DNA of 64,000 bases from an uncultured Pelagibacteraceae bacterium (GTDB lineage: Bacteria > Pseudomonadota > Alphaproteobacteria > Pelagibacterales > AG-422-B15): assembly GCA_902577765.1 (NCBI GenBank), contig CACHAK010000004.1, positions 1-64,000 on the forward strand. Direction: 5' to 3'. The translations under genes were made by a program, and so were the position numbers. The notes under the pieces were generated by a model that saw only the letters and a program-made list of their open reading frames with translations, was not told the DNA's origin and did not search any database. Each line of letters opens with the position of its first letter. Within the stretch, counting starts at the first letter, position 1. This document shows, one piece after another, positions 7,465 to 15,304 of this stretch.

Positions 7465-9870
7465 ATGAATATTTTAAAAGTTATAAGATACTTTTTTATA
7501 CTATCTATTCTTTTTATCATTAGTTGTCTTGTTGTTTTACAATTTGGTTTATTCAGTGAAGACCTTGGACCCGGTGAAATAACTGGCAAAATAAATACTG
7601 TCGAATTTGTCGAAGATAAGAAAAAACGGCAACTTCAGGCAATGGAATCACTAAACGAAATACCAAAAAAGCAAATCCTATTCGGTGATTTGCATGTTCA
7701 TTCTACTTTTTCTGCAGACGCGCATGCAATGAGCTTACCTATTACTGGAGGAAATGGTGTACATCCTGTCGCAGATGCCTGTGATTTTGCTAGACACTGC
7801 TCAGCATTAGATTTTTGGTCAATTAATGATCATGCAGAAGCAACCACCCCAAAGAGATGGATGGAAACGAAAGAAACAATTCGAAAATGTAATGCTTTAA
7901 ATGTTGACCCAGGAAATCCTGATTGTGTGGCATTCTTAGGTTGGGAGTGGACACAAGTTGGTGTTGTAAGAGGCAATCATTGGGGACATCATAATGTAAT
8001 TTTGAAAGAAGAAGATGATCAATTGGTACCACCTCGAGCAATTGCATCTTTATCTGTAGCACGACAAGCAATGACTGCAAGACCACTGCTGCCAGGAACA
8101 TTGTACCCATTTGTCGATCTTGAAAATTTCAAACGCTATAACGATTTTCAACGTTATCAGGTCGAAACAGTTAAAGTGCCTGACTGTAATTTAAGAACAC
8201 CGTCAAAAGATTTACCACTTGATTGTTACGAACAAGCCGTCACGCCACTTGATTTAGTTACAAGATTAGAGATGTACGACAGTGACTATATGGTTATACC
8301 TCATGGCCAATCATGGGGACTTTATACACCTGCTGGTTATACTCTTGATAAAAGTTTAGAGCACTCAAAAAAATTTCCAAAAATGTTTGAGCTTCTCGAA
8401 ACCTACTCAGGACACGGCAATGCTGAAGAATACCGCTCTTGGCGCGCTGTTGACGTTGTTAGAAATGGTCAACAAGAATCAAGGCCATTTACTTTTACAA
8501 TGGGTGATATTGATTTAAATCAAGGAACTTTTACCATTGAAAACCCTGATGGCTCGGAAGAAGTAATCGATATTGGAACTCAAACATGCCCTGATCCATC
8601 AGACAATTATATTCCTCAATGTTGGCAGGCTGGAAAGACAATATATGAACGATGCATTGAAGAAGGCACCGATGAATCCGAGTGCTCATCGAGAAGAGAA
8701 CAAACAAAACAGTCGGTGGTAGATAGGGGACGAGCTGGTTATCAAGTGGTTCCAAAAAATACTTTCTTAGATCGTAATATTTCTGGTCAATGTACTGATT
8801 GTTACAGTCCCCCAATGAATCACGTGCCTGGTGCAAGCGCTCAATATGGTTTGGCTCTCACTAAATTCAAAGATGATGGCACTAAACATAGGTTTCGATA
8901 CGGCTTTATAGGCTCAAGCGACAATCACTCTTCTGCGCCGGGAAGTGGATATAAAGAATTATTTGGAAATAACATTGATGGAAGCGGTCCGCCTACTAAA
9001 TTTTTTGACAGACTACTTCACATGGATCCTTGGTATTTTCCAAAAAGTCTAAGCCCCACTGGTAAGAATTCAAACCCAATTAAAGACTCATACATATCTG
9101 ACTCCCAACCTCAACAATATGAAATCCCAGAGTTGATTGTTGGATTTAATACAATTGAATGGGAAAAACAAAGAGGCTTCTTCACCACAGGTGGATTAGC
9201 TGCTGTGCATTCAGATGGACGTTCAAAAGAAGAAATATGGGATGCTCTTAAGAGAAAAGAAACCTACGCAACAAGTGGAACCAGAATTCTTCTTTGGTTC
9301 AATATGATTAGCGGTGACAAAAAAATTCCTATGGGTTCATCTGTTGAAATGTATGCTGTGCCAGAATTTGAAGTCAAAGCTATGGGATCATTTGAACAAA
9401 AGCCAGGATGCCCAGAAGATGCGTATAATGCTCTTGGAGAAGACAGGGTGGATGAATTGTGTTACAACGAATGTTATAATCCAAGTGATAAGAGAAATTT
9501 TATACAACGCATTGAAGTCATAAAAGTTTTACCTCAAGAATATTCTGATCAACCAATAGATGACCGTATAATTGATACGTGGAAAGTGCATTATTGTAAT
9601 CCAGATGATATTGGGTGTACGTTTAGATTTAAGGATGAGGATTTTCTTAAAGATCAAAAAGATGCAAGTTATTATGTACGCGCTATTGAATTGCCATCAC
9701 CTCAGATAAATGTGAAGGGTGGTGTATGCACGTTTGATGATGAAGGTAATTGTGTAGAATTTAAATTGTGTACGCAAGACTGGAGACATCCTAGAGATAT
9801 TGAAACTTGTTCTGAAATTGATGAACATCGCGCATGGTCGTCACCAATCTATGTAGATTTTCTTTCTTAA
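7465..9870 (+). CDS. DUF3604 (PHP-like) membrane-anchored protein
   Basis: 801 residues from the ATG at 7465; the frame is open from 7399, but the 7465 start puts the hydrophobic anchor (about residues 8-28) at the very N-terminus. The domain begins FGDLHVHSTFSADAHAMS, followed by INDHAE and later GSSDNHS, histidine/aspartate patterns like those of PHP-type metallohydrolases. The end of the domain has RKETYATSGTRI, typical of DUF3604. The protein is rich in cysteines, consistent with a periplasmic domain with disulfides. Substrate and reaction are unknown. It is divergent from the parvulin and HupE-like pair and may act with them. Confidence 0.85.
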   Translation: MNILKVIRYFFILSILFIISCLVVLQFGLFSEDLGPGEITGKINTVEFVEDKKKRQLQAMESLNEIPKKQILFGDLHVHSTFSADAHAMSLPITGGNGVHPVADACDFARHCSALDFWSINDHAEATTPKRWMETKETIRKCNALNVDPGNPDCVAFLGWEWTQVGVVRGNHWGHHNVILKEEDDQLVPPRAIASLSVARQAMTARPLLPGTLYPFVDLENFKRYNDFQRYQVETVKVPDCNLRTPSKDLPLDCYEQAVTPLDLVTRLEMYDSDYMVIPHGQSWGLYTPAGYTLDKSLEHSKKFPKMFELLETYSGHGNAEEYRSWRAVDVVRNGQQESRPFTFTMGDIDLNQGTFTIENPDGSEEVIDIGTQTCPDPSDNYIPQCWQAGKTIYERCIEEGTDESECSSRREQTKQSVVDRGRAGYQVVPKNTFLDRNISGQCTDCYSPPMNHVPGASAQYGLALTKFKDDGTKHRFRYGFIGSSDNHSSAPGSGYKELFGNNIDGSGPPTKFFDRLLHMDPWYFPKSLSPTGKNSNPIKDSYISDSQPQQYEIPELIVGFNTIEWEKQRGFFTTGGLAAVHSDGRSKEEIWDALKRKETYATSGTRILLWFNMISGDKKIPMGSSVEMYAVPEFEVKAMGSFEQKPGCPEDAYNALGEDRVDELCYNECYNPSDKRNFIQRIEVIKVLPQEYSDQPIDDRIIDTWKVHYCNPDDIGCTFRFKDEDFLKDQKDASYYVRAIELPSPQINVKGGVCTFDDEGNCVEFKLCTQDWRHPRDIETCSEIDEHRAWSSPIYVDFLS

Positions 9871-9886
9871 ATAATTTTCTGAATTC

Positions 9887-10051
9887 ATGAAATTTTTAAT
9901 TCCAAGCATAATATCTGTTGTCGTAGGTTCCTTGTTTAGCTGGGCATATTTGACTGCATATGGACTCACTATTTTATACTTTGTCTACTTATCGATGATG
10001 GTTGGTGTAGTTTTTCTTGCTGCCGATGCTTGGAGGAATAGAGATAAGTGA
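9887..10051 (+). CDS. Small hydrophobic protein, unknown function
   Basis: A 54-residue frame from the ATG at 9887 to TGA at 10051, 16 bases after the DUF3604 gene. It encodes a membrane-type peptide, MKFLIPSIISVVVGSLFSWA at the start and a charged tail DAWRNRDK, with two likely membrane helices. No family is recognised. It may be co-transcribed with the DUF3604 gene. Support is the open frame, its strongly hydrophobic non-random composition and the lack of any other feature here. Confidence 0.5.
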   Translation: MKFLIPSIISVVVGSLFSWAYLTAYGLTILYFVYLSMMVGVVFLAADAWRNRDK

Positions 10052-10053
10052 AT

Positions 10054-10081
10054 ATTTAGCATTAGAAAGTAATTGCTAAAT
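10054..10081 (+). terminator. Weak hairpin with T-rich downstream tract
   Basis: Perfect 8-bp arms ATTTAGCA (10054-10061) and TGCTAAAT (10074-10081) with a 12-base loop, followed by a T-rich stretch to about 10110. The stem is AT-rich, so it is only a weak candidate terminator for the DUF3604 operon. Confidence 0.35.
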
Positions 10082-10205
10082 TATTGATTTTATTTAATTT
10101 TAATTTTTTTCCACACGTTGTCATATTGGCATTCAACCATAATTGTGAATCCATTTATTTAATAAATGATGCAGTCATAAAATTAATTATAGGGAGAAAA
10201 AATAC

Positions 10206-11474
10206 ATGTTAAAAAAAGTTCTACTTTATACAGTATTATTTTCATCACTATTATCTGCTAATGCTTTTGCTGGTGTCGATGACGAAACTGCTTATGCATT
10301 AAATACACTTTTGTTTTTGATTAGTGGGTTCTTAGTGATGTGGATGGCTGCAGGCTTTTGTATGTTGGAGTCGGGTCTAGTTACATCGAAAAGTGTTTCT
10401 ACGATTGCAGCAAAAAACATAGGTCTTTATTCAATCGCCGGAATCATGTTCTGGCTGGTTGGTTACAACTTAGCTTACGGAATACCAGAAGGTGGTTATA
10501 TCGGATCATTTACTTCATGGAGTGATGGTTCTGCAATTGCCACTGGTTACTCTGATGGATCAGACTGGTTCTTCCAGATGGTGTTCTGTGCAACAACAGC
10601 TTCAATTGTTTCAGGTACATTAGCTGAAAGAATAAAAATTTGGCCATTCTTTTTATTCGTAGCAATTTTAACTGGAGTAATTTATCCAATCGAAATGGGT
10701 TGGCAATGGGGTGGTGGATGGTTATCTGCTGCTGGTTTCTCAGACTTTGCTGGTTCAACTCTTGTACACGCAGCAGGTGGTGCAGCAGCATTAGCTGGTG
10801 CAATTGTTCTTGGTCCAAGACTTGGAAGATTTGATAATGGTAAATTAGTGCCGTTTGCAAACTCATCTATACCTCTTGCAACACTAGGTGTATTTATTTT
10901 ATGGCTAGGTTGGTTTGGATTTAATGGTGGTTCACAGTTAGCATTAGGATCTTTTGATGATGCTACAGCTGTTGCTACAATTTACATTAATACAAACCTT
11001 GCAGCTTGTGCTGGTGTACTAGTATGTGCGACCATTACAAGATTAGTCAGAGGTAAAACTGATGTAGTGATGATGTTGAATGGTGCGCTTGGTGGTTTGG
11101 TTGCAATTACTGCAGAGCCATTAATGCCAACACCTTTAATGGCAATCATTATCGGCGGTATTGGTGGTGCACTAGTATTTGCTGGTACTGAATTACTCAC
11201 AGCCATGAAGATTGACGACGTTGTAGGAGCGATTCCTGTTCACCTTATTGCGGGTGTGTGGGGTACTCTTGCTGTACCAATTACTAATCCAGATACTAGC
11301 TTTGGAACACAATTCCTTGGCACAGCATCAATTTGTGTGTTCGTATTCGTAGTGTCCATAATTATTTGGGGCATTATGAAAGCCACAATCGGTATAAGGA
11401 TTAGCGAAGAAGCTGAAAAAGAAGGAACTGACGTAGCTGAGACAGGTGTTATTGCCTACTCAATAAGAGACTAA
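10206..11474 (+). CDS. amtB: Ammonium transporter AmtB
   Basis: 422 residues: a signal peptide (cleavage near AFA-G) followed by eleven membrane helices. Family motifs include AAGFCMLESGL, GGWLSAAGFSDFAGS and the two pore histidine motifs STLVHAAGG and PVHLIAGVWGT. It conducts ammonium or ammonia across the inner membrane. AGGGAGA (10190-10196) before the ATG is a good ribosome binding site. No glnK/glnB is adjacent, which differs from the common glnK-amtB pairing. A strong terminator follows. The upstream 150 bases lack a correctly spaced sigma-54 site. Confidence 0.96.
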   Translation: MLKKVLLYTVLFSSLLSANAFAGVDDETAYALNTLLFLISGFLVMWMAAGFCMLESGLVTSKSVSTIAAKNIGLYSIAGIMFWLVGYNLAYGIPEGGYIGSFTSWSDGSAIATGYSDGSDWFFQMVFCATTASIVSGTLAERIKIWPFFLFVAILTGVIYPIEMGWQWGGGWLSAAGFSDFAGSTLVHAAGGAAALAGAIVLGPRLGRFDNGKLVPFANSSIPLATLGVFILWLGWFGFNGGSQLALGSFDDATAVATIYINTNLAACAGVLVCATITRLVRGKTDVVMMLNGALGGLVAITAEPLMPTPLMAIIIGGIGGALVFAGTELLTAMKIDDVVGAIPVHLIAGVWGTLAVPITNPDTSFGTQFLGTASICVFVFVVSIIIWGIMKATIGIRISEEAEKEGTDVAETGVIAYSIRD

Positions 11475-11494
11475 GTTCATTCTTTTAAACTAAT

Positions 11495-11544
11495 AAAAAG
11501 GGTCCACTTTTTTCCCCAATGATTATTCAAGTGGACCCTTTTTT
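11495..11544 (+). terminator. Strong rho-independent terminator after amtB
   Basis: Arms AAAAAGGGTCCACTT (11495-11509) and AAGTGGACCCTTTTT (11529-11543) are perfect inverse complements, 15 bp with a 19-base loop. A-rich and T-rich ends on both sides allow bidirectional use. It lies 20 bases after the amtB stop. Confidence 0.85.
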
Positions 11545-11586
11545 ACGTTTGTATTAGTATTTTATTTCCTTTAATCTTTCCTCGTC

Positions 11587-12531
11587 ATGTCGAATGAAAT
11601 AAATCCATTTGAAAAGAAAAAAAAAGGTGTCTTCTTTTTTAAGTCATCTAATCCATATGAGTTTTATGATCTTTTGAACGGCAAAAACATGGATGATAAA
11701 CAAGATGTTTGGGGTACACTTATTTTTCCTGAAAATATGAAGAAGCCATGCCCTCTGATTATTCCTATTCATGGTAGCGCAGGGTTGAGAGAAGGTCATC
11801 ACACTCACATGGTTAATTTATTAGACGCTGGATTTGCTATTTTTAGGATTCATCATTTTGAATCTAGAGGAGTTATTTCAATTGTTGAAAATCAAACCGA
11901 GGTTACTCTTGCCTCGATGATTACTGATGCATTTCGTGCATTAACATTAGTTTCTAAACATCCTGATGTTGATAGTGATAAAATAGGTATCATGGGGTGG
12001 AGTCTTGGTGGTAGTACAGCTTTCTATGCAGCCTGGCAACCTATTATCGACACGCTTACACAGAATGGTGAAAAGTTTGCTGCACATTTACCTATTTATC
12101 CAGGAACATTACTTAAGCCTGAGGATAATCGTTGGTCAGATGCTCCAATGCATGTTTTATTTGGAGAAGACGACGACTATACTCCTCTAAGCCTTTGTAA
12201 GAAAATGATTGAGTACATGAAGCCAGTTCGTAGTGTAGATCTTACAACTTATCCAAACGCTCATCATTCGTTTGACTCCATTGACCCTGTTGAATTTATT
12301 CCTTATGCCATTAGGCTGAAAGATATGTTCATTGATTTAAAGATGGATGGACGACAAATTTTTACCGATGAAAACAATAATACTTTTCATTTAGACTCAC
12401 TTGAAGAAAGAATGCGCCTCTTAAAAGAAACGCCTGATATCCTTGGAGCTCACGCAGGAGGTAATTGGGCAGCTCGTAAGCAATGTCACAAAGACGCTGT
12501 TTCATTCTTTCAAAAACAATTTTTTTCATAA
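11587..12531 (+). CDS. Dienelactone-hydrolase-like alpha/beta hydrolase
   Basis: 314 residues with an alpha/beta hydrolase fold. IPIHGSAG is the oxyanion-region motif; the nucleophile elbow is GWSLGG (Ser139). The acid is probably in FGEDDDYTP and the base is His in NAHHSFD. The layout matches dienelactone-hydrolase-family proteins, which cleave esters or lactones in the cytoplasm or periplasm. No signal peptide is present. It follows the amtB terminator and has an 80-residue C-terminal extension beyond the His. The natural substrate is not predictable, and it is separated from umuD by the SOS promoter. Confidence 0.85.
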   Translation: MSNEINPFEKKKKGVFFFKSSNPYEFYDLLNGKNMDDKQDVWGTLIFPENMKKPCPLIIPIHGSAGLREGHHTHMVNLLDAGFAIFRIHHFESRGVISIVENQTEVTLASMITDAFRALTLVSKHPDVDSDKIGIMGWSLGGSTAFYAAWQPIIDTLTQNGEKFAAHLPIYPGTLLKPEDNRWSDAPMHVLFGEDDDYTPLSLCKKMIEYMKPVRSVDLTTYPNAHHSFDSIDPVEFIPYAIRLKDMFIDLKMDGRQIFTDENNNTFHLDSLEERMRLLKETPDILGAHAGGNWAARKQCHKDAVSFFQKQFFS

Positions 12532-12548
12532 AAATTTATTGAGCAGTA

Positions 12549-12577
12549 TTGACTCTTAGCTCCACTAGTGCAATAAT
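12549..12577 (+). promoter_or_regulatory. Sigma-70-type promoter of umuDC
   Basis: TTGACT (12549-12554) and AATAAT (12572-12577), each 5/6 to consensus, are separated by 17 bases. The predicted start is near 12584, inside the SOS box. The TTG at 12549 could be misread as a start codon. Confidence 0.65.
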
Positions 12578-12579
12578 TA

Positions 12580-12594
12580 GAACAAAACAAGAAC
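12580..12594 (+). promoter_or_regulatory. LexA operator (alphaproteobacterial SOS box)
   Basis: GAAC at 12580-12583 and GAAC at 12591-12594 with exactly seven bases between them: on the other strand GTTC-N7-GTTC, the known alphaproteobacterial LexA box. It sits directly after the -10 element of the umuDC promoter, a position that would block initiation. Confidence 0.82.
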
Positions 12595-12611
12595 AAAATA
12601 GAATTTATCCA

Positions 12612-13010
12612 ATGTTTTTAACATTTTATAAAGAAGCAGTAGAATGCGGTTTTCCCTCTCCAGCAAGAGATTTTACAGAGGGGACAATTGACCTAAATGA
12701 GGAACTTATTCCGCACCCAAATGCAACTTTTATAGTCCGAGCACGCGGTGACTCTATGATTGGTTCAGGTATTTATCCAGGAGACCTTCTCATTGTTGAT
12801 CGGAGTATTAAGCCTCGAAATAACTCTATAATCATAGCAGTTTTAGATGGGGAACTGAGTGTTAAAATTTTAAAAATGGAAAATAAACAAGTTTGTTTAT
12901 CATCATCTAACAAGAACTATATTGATGTTTTGGTCTCTGAAGAAATGGATTTTACCATATGGGGAGTATGCACAAACGTTGTTCATAGTTTAAGTCCAAA
13001 GAATAGATAA
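12612..13010 (+). CDS. umuD: UmuD-like S24 peptidase, polymerase V accessory subunit
   Basis: 132 residues from the ATG at 12612. The cleavage site ECGFPSPARD (C12-G13) is kept; catalytic Ser48 (GDSM) and Lys85 (VKIL) are 37 residues apart, as in E. coli UmuD (S60, K97). RecA-stimulated self-cleavage would give UmuD', which joins UmuC in error-prone polymerase V. The frame is open back to TTG 12549, but that codon is the -35 element and the SOS box lies between, so translation from it is unlikely. The resulting pre-cleavage arm is only 12 residues against 24 in E. coli. The segment before the ATG still resembles E. coli UmuD weakly, so the start is not certain. Confidence 0.85.
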   Translation: MFLTFYKEAVECGFPSPARDFTEGTIDLNEELIPHPNATFIVRARGDSMIGSGIYPGDLLIVDRSIKPRNNSIIIAVLDGELSVKILKMENKQVCLSSSNKNYIDVLVSEEMDFTIWGVCTNVVHSLSPKNR

Positions 13011-13013
13011 TTA

Positions 13014-14276
13014 ATGAGAGACAAAGTTTTTGCACTAATCGATTGCAATGCATTTTATGTCTCATGTGAACGTGTTTTTAACCCGAAACTTAACAATAGA
13101 CCAGTCGTAGCTCTGTCAAATAATGATGGCTGCATAATATCACGTTCCAAAGAAGCAAAGGCTCTTGGAATAAAAATGGGTGTTCCACTTTTTAAGGTGA
13201 AAGATATTGTAGAAAAAGAAAAGGTAGTTGTATTTTCTTCAAACTACACATTGTATGCGGATATGTCACGCCGGGTAATGAATATTATTTCCAGTTCTTC
13301 TCCGTATACAGAAATATATTCAATTGATGAAGCATTTGTAGAGTTGAGCAGTTTACCGATTGATTATGAGTCTTATGCCCATCAACTGAGACAAACTATT
13401 TTACAGCATACAGGAATTCCAGTCAGCATAGGTATTGCCTCAACAAAAACCCTTGCAAAAGTTGCAAACCATAAGGCTAAAAAAGATGATTCTTTGAACG
13501 GTGTATGTTCACTTGTGAATTATAATAATATTGACCAAATACTTGAATTAACTGAAGTGGGTGATGTATGGGGAGTAGGAAGACGTTTATCAAAAAAATT
13601 AATTAACCATGGAATACATAATGCAGAACTACTAAAGAATTGCAGTGATTCATGGATAAGAAAAATGATGAGCGTTAATGGCTTGAAAACAATTACAGAG
13701 TTAAGAGGGATTTCTTGTATTCCCCTTGAAGAATACTCAATGACAAGAAAAAGCTGCTGCACCACGAGATCATTTGGAAAACTTCTAACAAATTTAGAAG
13801 ACATAGAGCAGGCTGTCACAACTTTTGCGCGAAGAGCCGCTGAACGTATACGCTCTGAAAGCCTTGCGGCGTCTTGTGTTTCGGTCTTTGTAAGAACTAA
13901 TCCTTTTGACAAAAAAAGTACTTATTATTCAAACGGAGCATCAAGAACACTTTCTCATCCAACTCACGACAGCATAACAATTATTGAAACAGCTTTATTG
14001 CTTACAAAGAGAATTTTTAAAAACAACTATCAGTATAAAAAAGCAGGTGTGCTTCTTAGTGGTTTATGTGATGAGTCAGAAATTCAAGAGACACTATTTG
14101 AAAAAAATTATAATCAAAATTCTGATCTTATGTCAGCAATTGATGCCATTAACTATCGTTATGGTCGGGACACACTTCAGATGGCATCAGAATGTAAAGT
14201 TGGTAATTGGAAACAAAAAAGAGAAAACTGCACAAGAAACTATACAACGCAGATTGATAGATTGCTCTTAGTTTAA
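13014..14276 (+). CDS. umuC: DNA polymerase V catalytic subunit UmuC
   Basis: 420 residues, near the 422 of E. coli UmuC. Y-family polymerase motifs are present: DCNAFYVSCERVFNP with metal ligand Asp10, and SIDEAFVEL with Asp105 and Glu106. Helix-hairpin-helix (GVGRRLSKKL), little-finger and C-terminal UmuC-specific segments follow. It performs translesion synthesis after DNA damage. It starts three bases after umuD and shares the LexA-controlled promoter. Its end overlaps the convergent hydrolase gene by nine bases. Confidence 0.95.
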   Translation: MRDKVFALIDCNAFYVSCERVFNPKLNNRPVVALSNNDGCIISRSKEAKALGIKMGVPLFKVKDIVEKEKVVVFSSNYTLYADMSRRVMNIISSSSPYTEIYSIDEAFVELSSLPIDYESYAHQLRQTILQHTGIPVSIGIASTKTLAKVANHKAKKDDSLNGVCSLVNYNNIDQILELTEVGDVWGVGRRLSKKLINHGIHNAELLKNCSDSWIRKMMSVNGLKTITELRGISCIPLEEYSMTRKSCCTTRSFGKLLTNLEDIEQAVTTFARRAAERIRSESLAASCVSVFVRTNPFDKKSTYYSNGASRTLSHPTHDSITIIETALLLTKRIFKNNYQYKKAGVLLSGLCDESEIQETLFEKNYNQNSDLMSAIDAINYRYGRDTLQMASECKVGNWKQKRENCTRNYTTQIDRLLLV

Positions 14277-15218
14277 ATTTTTATTTAGAAAGTCAGTAAA
14301 TATATTATTGAGTTCATCAACAATAAATCCACCGCCACCGTGACCACCTGTAAAAACAAAACTTTCAGCCCTTGGAATTAAGTTTAAAACCTGTTCAACA
14401 GTTTTTGGATCAATTTCATCATCATCACTTGCATAGGCTACATGAATAGGAATATCAAACTGTGAGAATTTTTTATAATCAGGAATAAAGTTAGTATTTA
14501 CAATATTACGTAATGAAGAAAGTAGTGATTGCTCTGTTCCAGGTAGTGTAAGTTGAGCAATATATCTGTCAACCAAATCTCTCTGTTCAGGATTATCGGT
14601 TACCCATTGATCAGCTCTATTTTTTAAAAATGGAATTCCCAAAACTCTTAAAACAAAATTTCCCAAGATTGGAGTTTTAAGAATACTAAGTATTTTACTA
14701 TTACTGTTTACTAGAGGAACTTGTAAACCGATAGCAGATACTTGATTTGGAAATTTGTTAGCGAAACTGATTGCAATTGGGGCTCCCATGGATGAACCAT
14801 GTAAAATAGATTTCTTTATTTCTAAATAACTCAACAGCTCGTAAAGTTGATCCAAATAAAATTCCATGTTGTAATCAGAAACTGGTCTGTCAGAGTAACC
14901 TCTTCCATATTGATCATAACAGATCACTCTATAGCCTTTTAGACTTAATCCCTCACAGAAACCAATATATCCTTCTGAAGGTAAAGTTGCCCCATGAATA
15001 ATAATTATTGCAGGATCATTTTTATTTCCATAATCCTTATAGGCTGTTTGCCCTTTAGAAAGATTGACAAAATTATAGTCTGATTTCTCTTGATAAGATT
15101 TTAAGTCCCCTTTTTCAAAGCTGCTAAATGCATAAATAACTGTGAGAATAATTATGATGATTAGAAGTACAAGAAGTGTAATCGTAGATAAACTCTGCAA
15201 AATATTCATTTTTATCAA
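14268..15218 (-). CDS. Membrane-anchored alpha/beta hydrolase
   Basis: 316 residues. An N-terminal hydrophobic helix (about residues 9-30) probably anchors the protein, with the catalytic domain outside the cytoplasm. The fold shows IIIIHGATLP (oxyanion), DQYGRGYSDRP, nucleophile elbow GSSMG (Ser143), an acidic loop SDDDEID and the final His in TGGHGGGG. The sequence resembles lipase- or hydrolase-type members such as 2-hydroxymuconate-semialdehyde hydrolases, but no specific substrate can be named. It converges on umuC with a nine-base overlap and is divergent from livK. Confidence 0.83.
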   Translation of the reverse strand: MIKMNILQSLSTITLLVLLIIIIILTVIYAFSSFEKGDLKSYQEKSDYNFVNLSKGQTAYKDYGNKNDPAIIIIHGATLPSEGYIGFCEGLSLKGYRVICYDQYGRGYSDRPVSDYNMEFYLDQLYELLSYLEIKKSILHGSSMGAPIAISFANKFPNQVSAIGLQVPLVNSNSKILSILKTPILGNFVLRVLGIPFLKNRADQWVTDNPEQRDLVDRYIAQLTLPGTEQSLLSSLRNIVNTNFIPDYKKFSQFDIPIHVAYASDDDEIDPKTVEQVLNLIPRAESFVFTGGHGGGGFIVDELNNIFTDFLNKNLN

Positions 15219-15247
15219 CTATAATTACTTAATAAATAAAATCAAAG

Positions 15248-15276
15248 TTGATCCTAATTAGCTGATTTGCTAGCAT
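15248..15276 (+). promoter_or_regulatory. Putative livK promoter
   Basis: TTGATC (15248-15253) and TAGCAT (15271-15276) are 17 bases apart, 4/6 matches each, upstream of GGGAG (15293-15297) and the livK ATG at 15305. Moderate support only. Confidence 0.4.
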
Positions 15277-15304
15277 AAAGGCCAATTAAAATGGGAGATT
15301 ATTA

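Noticed and set aside
10126-10146. Sigma-54 promoter for amtB (TTGGCA followed by TTG)
   Set aside because: The GG and GC elements are not ten bases apart, and the -12 GC is missing.
10510-10866. Long open frame antisense to amtB
   Set aside because: Low-complexity Leu/Gln/His-rich translation typical of a shadow of a hydrophobic gene.
12549-12611. TTG 12549 as umuD start
   Set aside because: It is the -35 hexamer, and the SOS box would be inside the coding region.
12549-14276. umuDC as part of a mobile element
   Set aside because: No integrase, transposase, att site or repeat near; composition is like its neighbours.
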